The notes under the pieces: generated by a model
Told to the model about the DNA's origin: nothing
The model's input: only the letters and a program-made list of their open reading frames with translations
Databases searched by the model: none
Position numbers and translations under genes: made by a program
Assembly: GCA_937923405.1 (NCBI GenBank)
Contig: CALDUY010000026.1
Span: forward strand, 62,001-126,000
From: an uncultured Gemmataceae bacterium
Lineage (GTDB): Bacteria; Planctomycetota; Planctomycetia; Gemmatales; Gemmataceae
Length of the DNA stretch: 64,000 nt
Reading direction: 5' to 3'
In this document: positions 44,256 through 52,308 of the stretch, piece by piece
How positions within the stretch are numbered: position 1 is the first letter of the stretch
How the letters are laid out: each line of letters opens with the position of its first letter

Positions 44256-45787
44256 CAGGAATCGCCTCCGCTGGGCGAAAGCCGAATCCGCGAGATCAAT
44301 TCCCGAGCGGCCTTGCGCGGCCAGACTCGTTCGACATCGACCCGACGATTCGCCGTCATGATCGGTTCCTGGCCGATGGCTCCGATCAGCTGTTGCAGCG
44401 TTTCGTGCAGTCCCGGCTTGGTCAGCGACTTACTCGATACCAGAAGAATGGCATCGTAGGGCGGCAGGGCTTGTTTGGGATCGCGGAGCAGTTGCAGATC
44501 GTAGGCCTGGACGCGGCCATCGCTGGTGTAGGCCGAGATCACGTCCACTTTGCCCTGACGGACCGCATCGTACATCAAGGTCGGATCCATTGGCACTTCT
44601 TCGGCGAACTTCAACCCATAGACCGCCTTCATGTGCTTCCAGTCTTCCAAACGGAAAAACTGCATGTCGCCGGCGATCCGCATCCGGCCCGCATGTCGCG
44701 TTAACGCTTCCAGTGAGTCGATTCCCAACTGCTCGGCACGGTCGCGCTGCATGGCCAGGGCGTAGGCGTTCTCGAAGCCCAGTGTACCCAGACACTCGAT
44801 GCCGTGCTTGTCACGGAGAAACGTCGTGACATCACGCAGGGTGGTGGCGCGGTCCACGCGATCGGTTCGTTTCAGAACCGGAAGCCAAAGATTGCCGGTA
44901 TACTCGACGCAACAATCGATGTTGCCCGTGCAGAGCGACTCAAACGTCACTTGTGGGGCTAGGCCTTTTCGCTGATCGACGTGGAAGCCAGCTCGACTCA
45001 GGGTGTCGCGCAGCACTTCCGCGAGGATGTGTTGCTCCGTGTAATCATGCGTGCCCACGATGATCGGATTACGTGGCGGCTGGATCAGGGCCTGCACAGG
45101 CTGAGCCAGTCCAGCGATCAGGACGACGACTAGAGTCGCGGTTGCGAAACGCCCTAAGCGAACGTCGCGGCGACGGCTGGCCAGTTCCAACAGGCGGATG
45201 AGCTGATCGAAGATCACGGCCAGTGAAGCGGCCAGGAGGCAACCGACCAGCACCATGAGATTATCGCGGATATTTAAACCCTCAAAAATATAATTTCCCA
45301 GCGTGCGCTGGCCCACAGGCGTGGCCAGAGTGGCGCTGCCGACGACCAGGACGGTGGCGGTGCGAATGCCGCCGAGGATCACCGGTGCCGCCAGGGGAAG
45401 CTGAACCCGAAACAACATCTGCATCTCGCTCATGCCCAGCCCACGAGCAGCCTCGACATAGTCGGGATCGACGCCGCGAATTCCGAGAATGGTGTTGGCC
45501 ACGATGGGCAACAGGCTGTAAAGCGTCATGGCCATGAAGGCGGGCCAGAAGCCGATCAGTCCGCCCAACAACGGCACCATCAGAGCCAGCAGAGCCAAGC
45601 TGGGAATGGTCTGTAAAATGCCAGCCACGCTCAACACCCACTCAGCCAGACGAGGGCGACGACTGGCAACAATGCCGAGAGGCAGGCTGATCAGCAGGCC
45701 GACCGCTAGCGAGGACATCGACAACAACATGTGCCCGCCAAGGTTGGCAGGCAACTCGGCGAACAGGTCGAACAGATGCTCGATCAA
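44255..45787 (-). CDS. OpuC-type permease fused to choline/betaine-binding protein
   Basis: A 510-residue fusion. Residues about 1-205 are an ABC permease with about five membrane helices and the EAA loop (DYVEAARGLGMSEMQMLFRVQLPLAAP). After another membrane segment, residues about 240-500 form an OpuAC/OpuCC-type substrate-binding domain (IIVGTHDYTEQHILAEVL, CTGNIDCCVEYTGNLWLP, YDAVRQGKVDVISAYTSDGR). It imports quaternary amines such as choline or glycine betaine. A TTG start at 45787 is proposed: GGAGG lies 6 nt upstream and the codon overlaps the ATPase stop as TTGA, indicating coupled translation. Confidence 0.9.
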   Translation of the reverse strand: MIEHLFDLFAELPANLGGHMLLSMSSLAVGLLISLPLGIVASRRPRLAEWVLSVAGILQTIPSLALLALMVPLLGGLIGFWPAFMAMTLYSLLPIVANTILGIRGVDPDYVEAARGLGMSEMQMLFRVQLPLAAPVILGGIRTATVLVVGSATLATPVGQRTLGNYIFEGLNIRDNLMVLVGCLLAASLAVIFDQLIRLLELASRRRDVRLGRFATATLVVVLIAGLAQPVQALIQPPRNPIIVGTHDYTEQHILAEVLRDTLSRAGFHVDQRKGLAPQVTFESLCTGNIDCCVEYTGNLWLPVLKRTDRVDRATTLRDVTTFLRDKHGIECLGTLGFENAYALAMQRDRAEQLGIDSLEALTRHAGRMRIAGDMQFFRLEDWKHMKAVYGLKFAEEVPMDPTLMYDAVRQGKVDVISAYTSDGRVQAYDLQLLRDPKQALPPYDAILLVSSKSLTKPGLHETLQQLIGAIGQEPIMTANRRVDVERVWPRKAARELISRIRLSPSGGDS

Positions 45788-46557
45788 GGGGCACCTCCGG
45801 CCCACAGAGCTTCGAGTTGTTCGGTCTGACGTCGCGGACTAGATAACAGCGCCGCCACGAAGGCATCCCGAGGATCTGCCAGTAGCTCACGGGGCGTGCC
45901 GATCCGCAGCAGTCGGCCTGCTTTCATCACCGCCAGCCGATCGGCGGACAACAGCGCCTCAGTCATGTCGTGCGTGACCATGACCGCAGTGAGGTTCAGC
46001 TGTTTTCGCAGAACCAAAAACTCCCGGCGTAGTTCGTCGCGAGTAATCGGATCCAGTGCGCCGAACGGTTCATCGAGCAGCATCACACGCGGTCCGGAGG
46101 CCAACGCTCGTGCAAACCCCACTCGCTGCTGCTGGCCACCGGATAGTTCGCGTGGCAATCGTGAGCGAAACTCGTCCGGGGATAAATGCACCAGAGTCAG
46201 CAGTTCATCGACTCGCTCACGGATACGGCTCTCCGGCCAGCGTAGCAGACGGGGCACGACGGCGATGTTCTCAGCCACGGTCAGATGCGGAAACAATCCG
46301 ATGCCCTGAAAGACGTAGCCGATGTTCCGCCGTAACGCCACCGGATCGAACGCCGTGACCTCCCGGCCATCTAGGACAACGCGCCCCGAGGTAGGCTCGA
46401 CGAGGCGGTTGATCATCTTTAAGGTGGTCGTCTTGCCACTGCCGGAACCACCCAGCAACACTAGCAGTTCGCCGGCTTCGACGCGGAAACTGACGTTATC
46501 AACAGCAGGCCGGTCGTTGGGGGAGTAGCGCTTGCTCACCCCGTCCAGCACAATCAT
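45784..46557 (-). CDS. OpuCA/ProV-like ABC ATPase for quaternary amines
   Basis: A 257-residue ATPase. It shows GGSGSGKTTTLKMINRLVEPTSG (the KMINRL run is typical of glycine-betaine/choline ATPases), VFQGIGLFPHLTV for the Q loop, LSGGQQQRVGFARAL and LLDEPFGALDP. It lacks the C-terminal CBS domains that in ProV/OpuAA sense ionic strength, so osmotic gating is not expected. The ATG at 46557 has AGAGGA 8 nt upstream, better than the TTG at 46563. It is the first gene of the three-gene import and lipid-synthesis operon. Confidence 0.92.
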   Translation of the reverse strand: MIVLDGVSKRYSPNDRPAVDNVSFRVEAGELLVLLGGSGSGKTTTLKMINRLVEPTSGRVVLDGREVTAFDPVALRRNIGYVFQGIGLFPHLTVAENIAVVPRLLRWPESRIRERVDELLTLVHLSPDEFRSRLPRELSGGQQQRVGFARALASGPRVMLLDEPFGALDPITRDELRREFLVLRKQLNLTAVMVTHDMTEALLSADRLAVMKAGRLLRIGTPRELLADPRDAFVAALLSSPRRQTEQLEALWAGGAP

Positions 46558-46849
46558 GAGCAATGTCCTCTTCTGAGATACTACACGCCGATTTTAGCGA
46601 TCCTTCATCAAGTCGCCAACGAACAGTCCTTCCGGAAGTTGAGAATTATCCGAATCTTTGGGCAGATTGGGCAAACTGGGCCGGTCTCTCCGATGGGGAC
46701 AGGAGAACTCAAATTCTCAGCTTCTCAACGGCGTAACTCTTACAACGGTGTTTTTCCAAGGAATTTTGGAACGGATTCTCACTAGTCAAGGGCTTGGGGG
46801 AGCGTACACTAACAGGCGTGGGGTATCTGATCTCGACGGAGGAACGTCC
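46558..46849. other. Divergent promoter region, GTAACTC-type sequence
   Basis: This 292-base gap lies between the importer ATPase and the TIGR03067-like gene. It has runs rich in short direct repeats (TTGGGCAGATTGGGCAAACTGGGC, 46662-46682) and CAACTTCTCAACGG-like phrases. A TACACT (46805-46810) could be a -10 box for the plus-strand gene. No coding frame was accepted. Confidence 0.4.
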
Positions 46850-47419
46850 ATGCGCGTTCGTCTGCTCTTGGGAATGGCGACCCTGACGTTATTGGTAACG
46901 GCTTTCGCGCCTGTTCCGCCGCCGAAAGATCCCGCGAAAACTCCAGCGGGAATGGCCCGTAAGTTGCTCGAAGGCACTTGGGTTGTAAAATTCACGGAAA
47001 CACCAGCGGATCCCCCTCCTGGCATGCCGGCCTTCCGCATCGGTTCGCGGATCACCATCGACGGGGAACGCTGGAGCAGCAACGACAGAGCCGGCAAGTT
47101 CGACGCCCCTCGCGGTCGTCCAAAATTTCAGGGAGGTGGTAGCGACGAGCGGGGGGGCAAACGGGGAAAAGAAAAAGAGAAACGTTTCAGCACAGAGTTG
47201 CTGCTCGTCGTTAATCCCGCCAAGCAGCCAACGAGGATTGAACTCAAGCAGCGTGACACGAATCGTGTCTATCTTCGTGGAGTGTATCAACTAGAAGGAA
47301 ACACGCTCCGCCTCAGCCTGGTGCCGGGGCGAGCCGATGTGCCGAATCCCGAATCGGTCGTTCCCCGTCCTGAGGGGGCGACTTTGTTGATTCTCGAGCG
47401 AATTCGATCTGGAACATGA
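46850..47419 (+). CDS. TIGR03067-like exported protein, first of a pair
   Basis: A 189-residue protein with a signal peptide (MRVRLLLGMATLTLLVTAFA, cut before PVPPPKD). It has the family pattern: LLEGTWVVKFTE at the start of the domain, SRITIDGERW, LVVNPAKQPTRIELK and GVYQLEGNTLRLSLVPGRAD. The middle insert is rich in Gly, Lys, Arg and Glu, unlike its neighbour. The fold is probably lipocalin-like; no function is established. The ATG at 46850 has GGAGGA 6 nt upstream. Frames extending to 46658 lack a ribosome site. The paralogue follows after 8 bases. Confidence 0.75.
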   Translation: MRVRLLLGMATLTLLVTAFAPVPPPKDPAKTPAGMARKLLEGTWVVKFTETPADPPPGMPAFRIGSRITIDGERWSSNDRAGKFDAPRGRPKFQGGGSDERGGKRGKEKEKRFSTELLLVVNPAKQPTRIELKQRDTNRVYLRGVYQLEGNTLRLSLVPGRADVPNPESVVPRPEGATLLILERIRSGT

Positions 47420-47427
47420 GGTGACTG

Positions 47428-47958
47428 ATGTTCTCCCGCTACAGTTTTGGTTTTCTCATTATTTTCCTGATCGCCGCGGTGGCCTTGGCTGCTCCTGTGC
47501 CCAAGTACAAGCCGCCCAAGGAAACCGAGGCCGCACAACTCCTAAAAACGCTTCAGGGCACCTGGGACATGCAGACGATGTCCGCCTCGTTGCTGAACAA
47601 CTTGAAACTCCAACAGTTGCAGGGCCGCGCAGTGATCCTGGCCAACTCGACGCAGCGCATCCGAATCGACGGCGATCAGTGGTCGTATGTGCGCAACGTC
47701 AACGGCACGGAGCAAGTAGCGACGACGTACAAGATGAAGCTCGACACCAGTAAGAAACCAGTCTGGCTCGATCTGGTCCGTGAGAACTCGGATACTCCGT
47801 ACCTACAGGGGATCATCACCATCGAAGGCGATACAGTGAAGTTCTGCTACATCACCACCGCCTCGGTGCGACAAGGGGCAACTCGACCGGACTCGTTCGA
47901 GATAACCGATCCTAACAGCCGGCACGTGTTGATGACGCTGACTCGCTCCAACCCGTGA
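47428..47958 (+). CDS. TIGR03067-like exported protein, second of a pair
   Basis: A 176-residue paralogue of the preceding gene. It has a signal peptide (about residues 1-21, cut before APVPKYKPP), then LLKTLQGTWDMQTM, QRIRIDGDQWSYV, MKLDTSKKPVWLDLV and GIITIEGDTVKFCYI. The domain is better conserved than in the first copy and has no charged insert. Signal peptides of both are followed by a Pro/Lys segment (PVPPPKD, PVPKYKPPK), supporting a tandem duplication. Function is unknown. Confidence 0.78.
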   Translation: MFSRYSFGFLIIFLIAAVALAAPVPKYKPPKETEAAQLLKTLQGTWDMQTMSASLLNNLKLQQLQGRAVILANSTQRIRIDGDQWSYVRNVNGTEQVATTYKMKLDTSKKPVWLDLVRENSDTPYLQGIITIEGDTVKFCYITTASVRQGATRPDSFEITDPNSRHVLMTLTRSNP

Positions 47959-47967
47959 ATCAAACTC

Positions 47968-48231
47968 TCACTCGTCCACCACATCTTCAAACCTGCTGAT
48001 GGCCACGATCTCGTGGCGCGTCAGCAGGACCAACCTGCGGTTCCGTTTGATCCCGGTGGCGACGGACGCGGCGATGTAATTCTCGCGCGTGGTGTCGGTA
48101 TCGCGAAGGTCGTGCAGGTCGGCATTCTTGACCTCAACAAAATGATCGTCGACTCGGATCAGCGTTCCCAGACAGACATACTCGCTGCGAAAGTCCAGCA
48201 CCACTCGCTGGCCAATCAATTCCTCTAGCAC
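47968..48231 (-). CDS. Small beta-rich protein, Sm/SH3-like
   Basis: An 87-residue protein: LEELIGQRVVLDFRSEYVCLGTLIRVDDHFVEVKNAD and onward. The alternation of strands (QRVVLDF, VCLGTLIRVDDHFVEV, RRLVLLTRHEIVAI) is that of an Sm- or SH3-like barrel, close to small conserved planctomycete proteins of unknown role. The GTG at 48231 is chosen because AGGAG lies 7 nt upstream; the frame stays open to 48516, but that part overlaps the divergent SIS gene and has no coding character. It could bind RNA, which is inference from fold alone. Confidence 0.6.
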   Translation of the reverse strand: MLEELIGQRVVLDFRSEYVCLGTLIRVDDHFVEVKNADLHDLRDTDTTRENYIAASVATGIKRNRRLVLLTRHEIVAISRFEDVVDE

Positions 48232-48317
48232 GATCACACTCCTGGTGTTCACTCCAGCGTTTACCAGGTATTCTAACGTCGCGACCCGTGAAATACAGAA
48301 AATTTGAGATCTACCCC

Positions 48318-49124
48318 ATGTCCGATCTTCCAACTCTTCGAGCCGCAGAAGCGTTCTACCACGAAGCGATGCAACGGCTGCACACGTTACTAGAGTCGCA
48401 GCGGGACGCGCTGGATCGAGCCGCAGCCCTGTGTACCGAGGCCATCGCCGCCGATGGTTTGGTGCATCTGTTCGGCTGCGGCCACAGTCGCATGCTCTGC
48501 GAGGAGATGACACCACGTCAGGGCTGCTTCGTCGGCTGGCATACTCTGGTGGAACTGGCTCTGACTTTCCACAACGCCATCGTCGGCCCGAATGGTTTGC
48601 GGCAGAGTCTGCATTTGGAGAAGACGCCTGGTTACGCTGAGCAGATCCTCCGCAACTTTGCCTTTGGTCCCAAAGACGTGTTGATCGTCATCTCCACCAG
48701 CGGAATTCGCGAAGTCATCATCGAAATGGCCGAGGGGGCCAAACGTCGCGGTCTGGCGGTCATTGGCGTGGTCAGCAAGGAACACTGCCTGCAAGCGCGG
48801 CCGGCCCATGCTTCCGGCAAGAAGCTGCTTGATGTGGCCGACGTGATTCTCGACAATGGCGCTCCGGTTGGGGACACATTATTGACGCTGCAAGGAGCAT
48901 CAGGCAAGACCGGACCGTTTAGCACGATCGGAGGGGCGCTGGTGATGAATCTGTTGCGCTGCGAGGTGGCTCAGCGGCTGGCCGACCGCGGCATCGAGCC
49001 GGTCTTTTTGCCCAGTCATCAGTTCGTGGGCAATCGTAGCGTCGAGGAGCAACTCGAACATTTCTACGCACAGTATGCTCGACGAATCGCGCCTTTGTAC
49101 GGCAGACAAGGGGGTGGAGCATGA
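48318..49124 (+). CDS. SIS-domain phosphosugar-binding protein (UPF0309-like)
   Basis: A 268-residue protein with one SIS domain: LVHLFGCGHSRMLCEEM, VLIVISTSGIREVIIEMAEGAKRRGLAVIGV. It matches the UPF0309 pattern, including the ASGKKLLDVADVILDNGAPVGD stretch. SIS domains bind phosphosugars, often as isomerases or regulators; no catalytic function is fixed for this group. The start at 48318 gives the usual family length. It overlaps the GT87 gene by ATGA, opening a four-gene run (SIS, GT87, SDR, RNase D). Confidence 0.85.
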   Translation: MSDLPTLRAAEAFYHEAMQRLHTLLESQRDALDRAAALCTEAIAADGLVHLFGCGHSRMLCEEMTPRQGCFVGWHTLVELALTFHNAIVGPNGLRQSLHLEKTPGYAEQILRNFAFGPKDVLIVISTSGIREVIIEMAEGAKRRGLAVIGVVSKEHCLQARPAHASGKKLLDVADVILDNGAPVGDTLLTLQGASGKTGPFSTIGGALVMNLLRCEVAQRLADRGIEPVFLPSHQFVGNRSVEEQLEHFYAQYARRIAPLYGRQGGGA

Positions 49125-50239
49125 CCGGCCGTGATGCGCGAGCGCTGGTCGGACTGGCTCTGGTCCTCGTGGCGGGAGCATGGGCGATCACTCGGCTGCC
49201 GCCACCTCCGCTGGCCGATTTCATCGAGTACTGGGTAGCGGCGAAACTGCTTTTGGAGGGAGATAACCCCTGGGACGAAGCCCGCGTCCGCGAGCTGGAA
49301 CAAGCGGCAGGTCGGCCCGGCGACCCAGTGCTGATGTGGAACCCGCCTTGGACGTTGACTTTGGTTCTGCCGCTTGGCTTGCTCGAACCGCGTCCGGCCA
49401 TGCTGGCCTGGCAAGCCGCCACTGTTTCCGCCTTGGTCGCGTCCACCTACCTGCTCACCCTTGTTTACGCTAGCACCGGGCGGCGTGTCGGAGTCTGGCT
49501 CGGCGCGGTGACCCTATTGCCATGTTACATCGCCCTGGCCCAGGGGCAGATCTCCCCGCTGATTCCTCTAGGCGCGGTGCTGTTCCTAGTGGCCCAACAG
49601 GCGCGACGAGACTTCTTCGCTGGACTTGCTTGTACCCTGGTGTCGATCAAGCCGCAGGTCGGCTTGTTGTTCTGGGCGGCGCTGGCTCTTTGGCTGGTTA
49701 AAACGCGGCGGTGGCGGATTCCGACTGGATTGGCGGTCGGAATCATCGTTGGGTTAGTTCCGCCTCTGCTTCTCAACCCTCAAATCATTAACCAGTATCG
49801 TGAGGCGGTTACTCTTCACCCACCAACCCAGTATGCTTCTCCGACGTGGGGCACTTTCCTGCGGTTGGTGTTCGGTGTGGAATTATTCCGCTTGCAGTTC
49901 GTCACCCCGGTGATTGGCCTCGTCTGGGTTGCCGTCTATTGGGCCAGCCGCAAGGCGTGGTCCTGGTCCGACCATCTTCCGCTGGTGTGGTGTGTCTCCG
50001 TCGTGACGATGGCCTACGGCTGGTTCTACGATCTGGTGGTACTGCTCTTCCCCGTCGCTCAGGTAGCCGGCAGTGCTACCCCTCCTCCGCGTTGGGCCGT
50101 CGCTGCCTACCTGGGCATCAACGCTGCTGCTCTGATTCAAGTGTTGTTTTCGGCCCACGGGATGTGGTTCATCTGGGCGGCACCGGCATTTCTTGCTTTG
50201 TACTTACTCGTCTGCAAAGGAACGACCAATGGCACCTGA
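49121..50239 (+). CDS. GT87-family (DUF2029) membrane glycosyltransferase
   Basis: A 372-residue polytopic protein with about nine membrane helices. The first extracytoplasmic loop holds LADFIEYWVAAKLLLEGDNPWD, with the acidic residue and YW...GDNPYD-like signature of GT87 enzymes, and then LMWNPPWTLTLVLPLG. Known relatives are polyprenyl-phosphomannose-dependent mannosyltransferases; the sugar and acceptor here are unknown. It overlaps genes on both sides (4 nt and 11 nt), so it belongs to an operon. Confidence 0.85.
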   Translation: MTGRDARALVGLALVLVAGAWAITRLPPPPLADFIEYWVAAKLLLEGDNPWDEARVRELEQAAGRPGDPVLMWNPPWTLTLVLPLGLLEPRPAMLAWQAATVSALVASTYLLTLVYASTGRRVGVWLGAVTLLPCYIALAQGQISPLIPLGAVLFLVAQQARRDFFAGLACTLVSIKPQVGLLFWAALALWLVKTRRWRIPTGLAVGIIVGLVPPLLLNPQIINQYREAVTLHPPTQYASPTWGTFLRLVFGVELFRLQFVTPVIGLVWVAVYWASRKAWSWSDHLPLVWCVSVVTMAYGWFYDLVVLLFPVAQVAGSATPPPRWAVAAYLGINAAALIQVLFSAHGMWFIWAAPAFLALYLLVCKGTTNGT

Positions 50240-51008
50240 CCAACCCGTGGGTCGCCTCCAGGGCAAACGCTGTCTGTTAATCGGCGGCACAGGTGGTCTG
50301 GGGCTGGCCGCGGCTCGACGCTTTTTGCACGAAGGAGCGCAGGTCGTACTGGTTGGCCATCAGGCCATCGAGTCGCCACCGTGCCCGGTGCTGGTCGGTG
50401 ACGCCACCCAGTCGGATCAGGTCGAACGCGTAGTGGACGAGGCGGAAACGAGGCTCGGCGGCTTGGACGTGCTGTACCATCTGGCCGGGGCCAGTGGACG
50501 ACGCCACGGCGATGGCAGCCTCCACGAATGCAGCGAGGTCGGTTGGCGCTGGACGCTGGACACGAATTTGACCAGTGTGTTTCTCAGCAATCGCGCTGTC
50601 ATTCGCCGCTGGCTGCAACGCGGTCAACCAGGAGTGATTCTCAACCTGGCCAGTGTGCTGGCATTTTCACCGTCTCCTCATCATTTTGACACCTGTGCCT
50701 ACACAGCGGCGAAAGCTGCTATCATATCCCTGAGCCGATTGGCCGCATCGCGTTACGCCGCTGCCGGCATCCGCGTCAACGTGCTGGCTCCTGGGTTGAT
50801 CGATACTCCGATGGCCCAACGCGCCGTCACAGATCCTCACATCGCCCACTATCTGACCACCAAGCAACCCTTGCGACGCGGGCCGGGCACTCCGCAGGAT
50901 TGTGCCGAAGCCGCCGTCTTCCTGTGCAGCGAGGCGGCCTCGTTCGTGACGGGAATTGTACTACCCGTGGATGGCGGCTGGAGTGTTTGTGAGGGGCAAT
51001 CTGGCTAA
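50229..51008 (+). CDS. Short-chain dehydrogenase/reductase
   Basis: A 259-residue classical SDR. It has the cofactor loop LLIGGTGGLGLAAARRF, NLASVLAF with the catalytic Ser region, YTAAKAAIISLSRLAA with Tyr and Lys, RVNVLAPGLIDTPMA and the terminal FVTGIVLPVDGGWSV. VLVGHQ after the second strand has no Asp, which leans towards NADP. The start at 50229 has AAAGGAA 6-7 nt upstream. The substrate is unknown; FabG-type and sugar alcohol enzymes are both possible. Confidence 0.88.
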   Translation: MAPDQPVGRLQGKRCLLIGGTGGLGLAAARRFLHEGAQVVLVGHQAIESPPCPVLVGDATQSDQVERVVDEAETRLGGLDVLYHLAGASGRRHGDGSLHECSEVGWRWTLDTNLTSVFLSNRAVIRRWLQRGQPGVILNLASVLAFSPSPHHFDTCAYTAAKAAIISLSRLAASRYAAAGIRVNVLAPGLIDTPMAQRAVTDPHIAHYLTTKQPLRRGPGTPQDCAEAAVFLCSEAASFVTGIVLPVDGGWSVCEGQSG

Positions 51009-51020
51009 TGGTGACCACTC

Positions 51021-52190
51021 ATGCCTGAGCTAGCGGAGAAAATTATTGCCAGCCCCGAATCGCTCCAGGCCTGCTGCGCGACGTTAGCGGCTTGCCCCGT
51101 GATTGGTTTCGACACCGAATTTGTCGGCGAGGAAACTTACCATCCACGACTGTGCCTGATTCAGGTAGCCACACCAAAGGGCCTCTTCCTGATCGATCCG
51201 TTCGCTACCGGGCCACTGGATGAGTTCTGGAAACTGTTACTCGATCCGGCTCGGCTTGTCATCGTTCATGCAGGGCGAGAAGAGATCCGCCTGTGCCGAC
51301 TGTGGAGCGGTCAGACGCCGGCCAATCTCTTCGACTTGCAGCTGGCCGCTGGATTAGCTGGATACCCGTTCCCACTGGGCCACGGGGCACTGGTTGGACA
51401 GCTGCTGGGCGTGCGACTCTCCAAGGCCGAGACGCTGACGGAGTGGCGACGACGACCTCTTACTCCTGAGCAGATCCGCTATGCCTTCGATGATGTGCGT
51501 TATCTATTGCGGGCTTACGAACGACTGAATCAACGACTCAACAAACTGGGTCGAGCCGACTGGGCCAAGGAAGAGTTCGTTCGCTTGACACAAATGTCCA
51601 GCCCAGAGGATCCGACGACGGAGGAACGCTGGCGTAAGCTCAAAGGAGCCGGCTCATTGGATCGACGCAAGTTAGCAATCGTGCGAGCGTTGTATCACTG
51701 GCGGGAGGAAAAAGCGGCTCAACTGAACCGCCCAGCTCGGACTATCGTTCGTGATGATTTACTGGTCGAGATCGCTCGCCGTTCGCCGACCAAGGTTCGC
51801 GACCTTCAGGTGGTGCGCGGTCTGGCCACACGCGATCTGGAGCCAATCGTCGAGATAGTTCAACAGGCCCGACAAACCCCACTGGAGAAGTGTCCCAGCC
51901 CGACAGAACGCGAACAAGATCCGCCCCAGCTGGCCATGATTTCGGGCATTCTGATCGCTGTCCTGGGCGATTACTGTGTGCGTGCAAAACTGGCCCAAAA
52001 CCTAGTGGCCAGTAACAACGACTTACGCGAATTAGTCCGCGCCAAACTCGCCAGTGAGCCGTTGCCGGACTTGCCGTTGACCCGTGGCTGGCGGGCGGCT
52101 CATATCCTACCACGACTGGTTTCGATTCTCGACGGGCAACATGCAGTCCGCATCGCCGACGTACACGCTGAGGCTCCTCTAGAGTATTAA
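51021..52190 (+). CDS. rnd: Ribonuclease D
   Basis: A 389-residue RNase D. The DEDDy exonuclease domain (about 1-190) shows IGFDTEFVGEETYHPRLCLIQ (Asp, Glu), VHAGREEIRLC, FDLQLAAGLAG and the Tyr/Asp motif IRYAFDDVRYLL. One or two HRDC domains follow (AIVRALYHWREEKAAQLNRPARTIVRDDLLVEIARR). It trims 3' ends of tRNA and other small RNAs. It is the last gene of the run that begins at 48318. Confidence 0.94.
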   Translation: MPELAEKIIASPESLQACCATLAACPVIGFDTEFVGEETYHPRLCLIQVATPKGLFLIDPFATGPLDEFWKLLLDPARLVIVHAGREEIRLCRLWSGQTPANLFDLQLAAGLAGYPFPLGHGALVGQLLGVRLSKAETLTEWRRRPLTPEQIRYAFDDVRYLLRAYERLNQRLNKLGRADWAKEEFVRLTQMSSPEDPTTEERWRKLKGAGSLDRRKLAIVRALYHWREEKAAQLNRPARTIVRDDLLVEIARRSPTKVRDLQVVRGLATRDLEPIVEIVQQARQTPLEKCPSPTEREQDPPQLAMISGILIAVLGDYCVRAKLAQNLVASNNDLRELVRAKLASEPLPDLPLTRGWRAAHILPRLVSILDGQHAVRIADVHAEAPLEY

Positions 52191-52308
52191 GCGGTTAAAA
52201 TTGCTTGAACACCGGATAAACCGCTGCCATCTCCCTTGCACTCGAGTTACACTGGGGGTAAGCTGCACTGAATCTCAACGAGTTTTACGACCGCAGGCAG
52301 ACCAAGCC

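Noticed and set aside
48232..48516. Long extension of the small Sm-like frame
   Set aside because: It overlaps the well-supported SIS gene on the other strand and is rich in Arg/Pro, as antisense frames are here.
52201..52308. Upstream TTG start for the hybrid kinase
   Set aside because: The 36 added residues are Cys/Arg-rich without conservation and no ribosome site is seen; kept only as an alternative.
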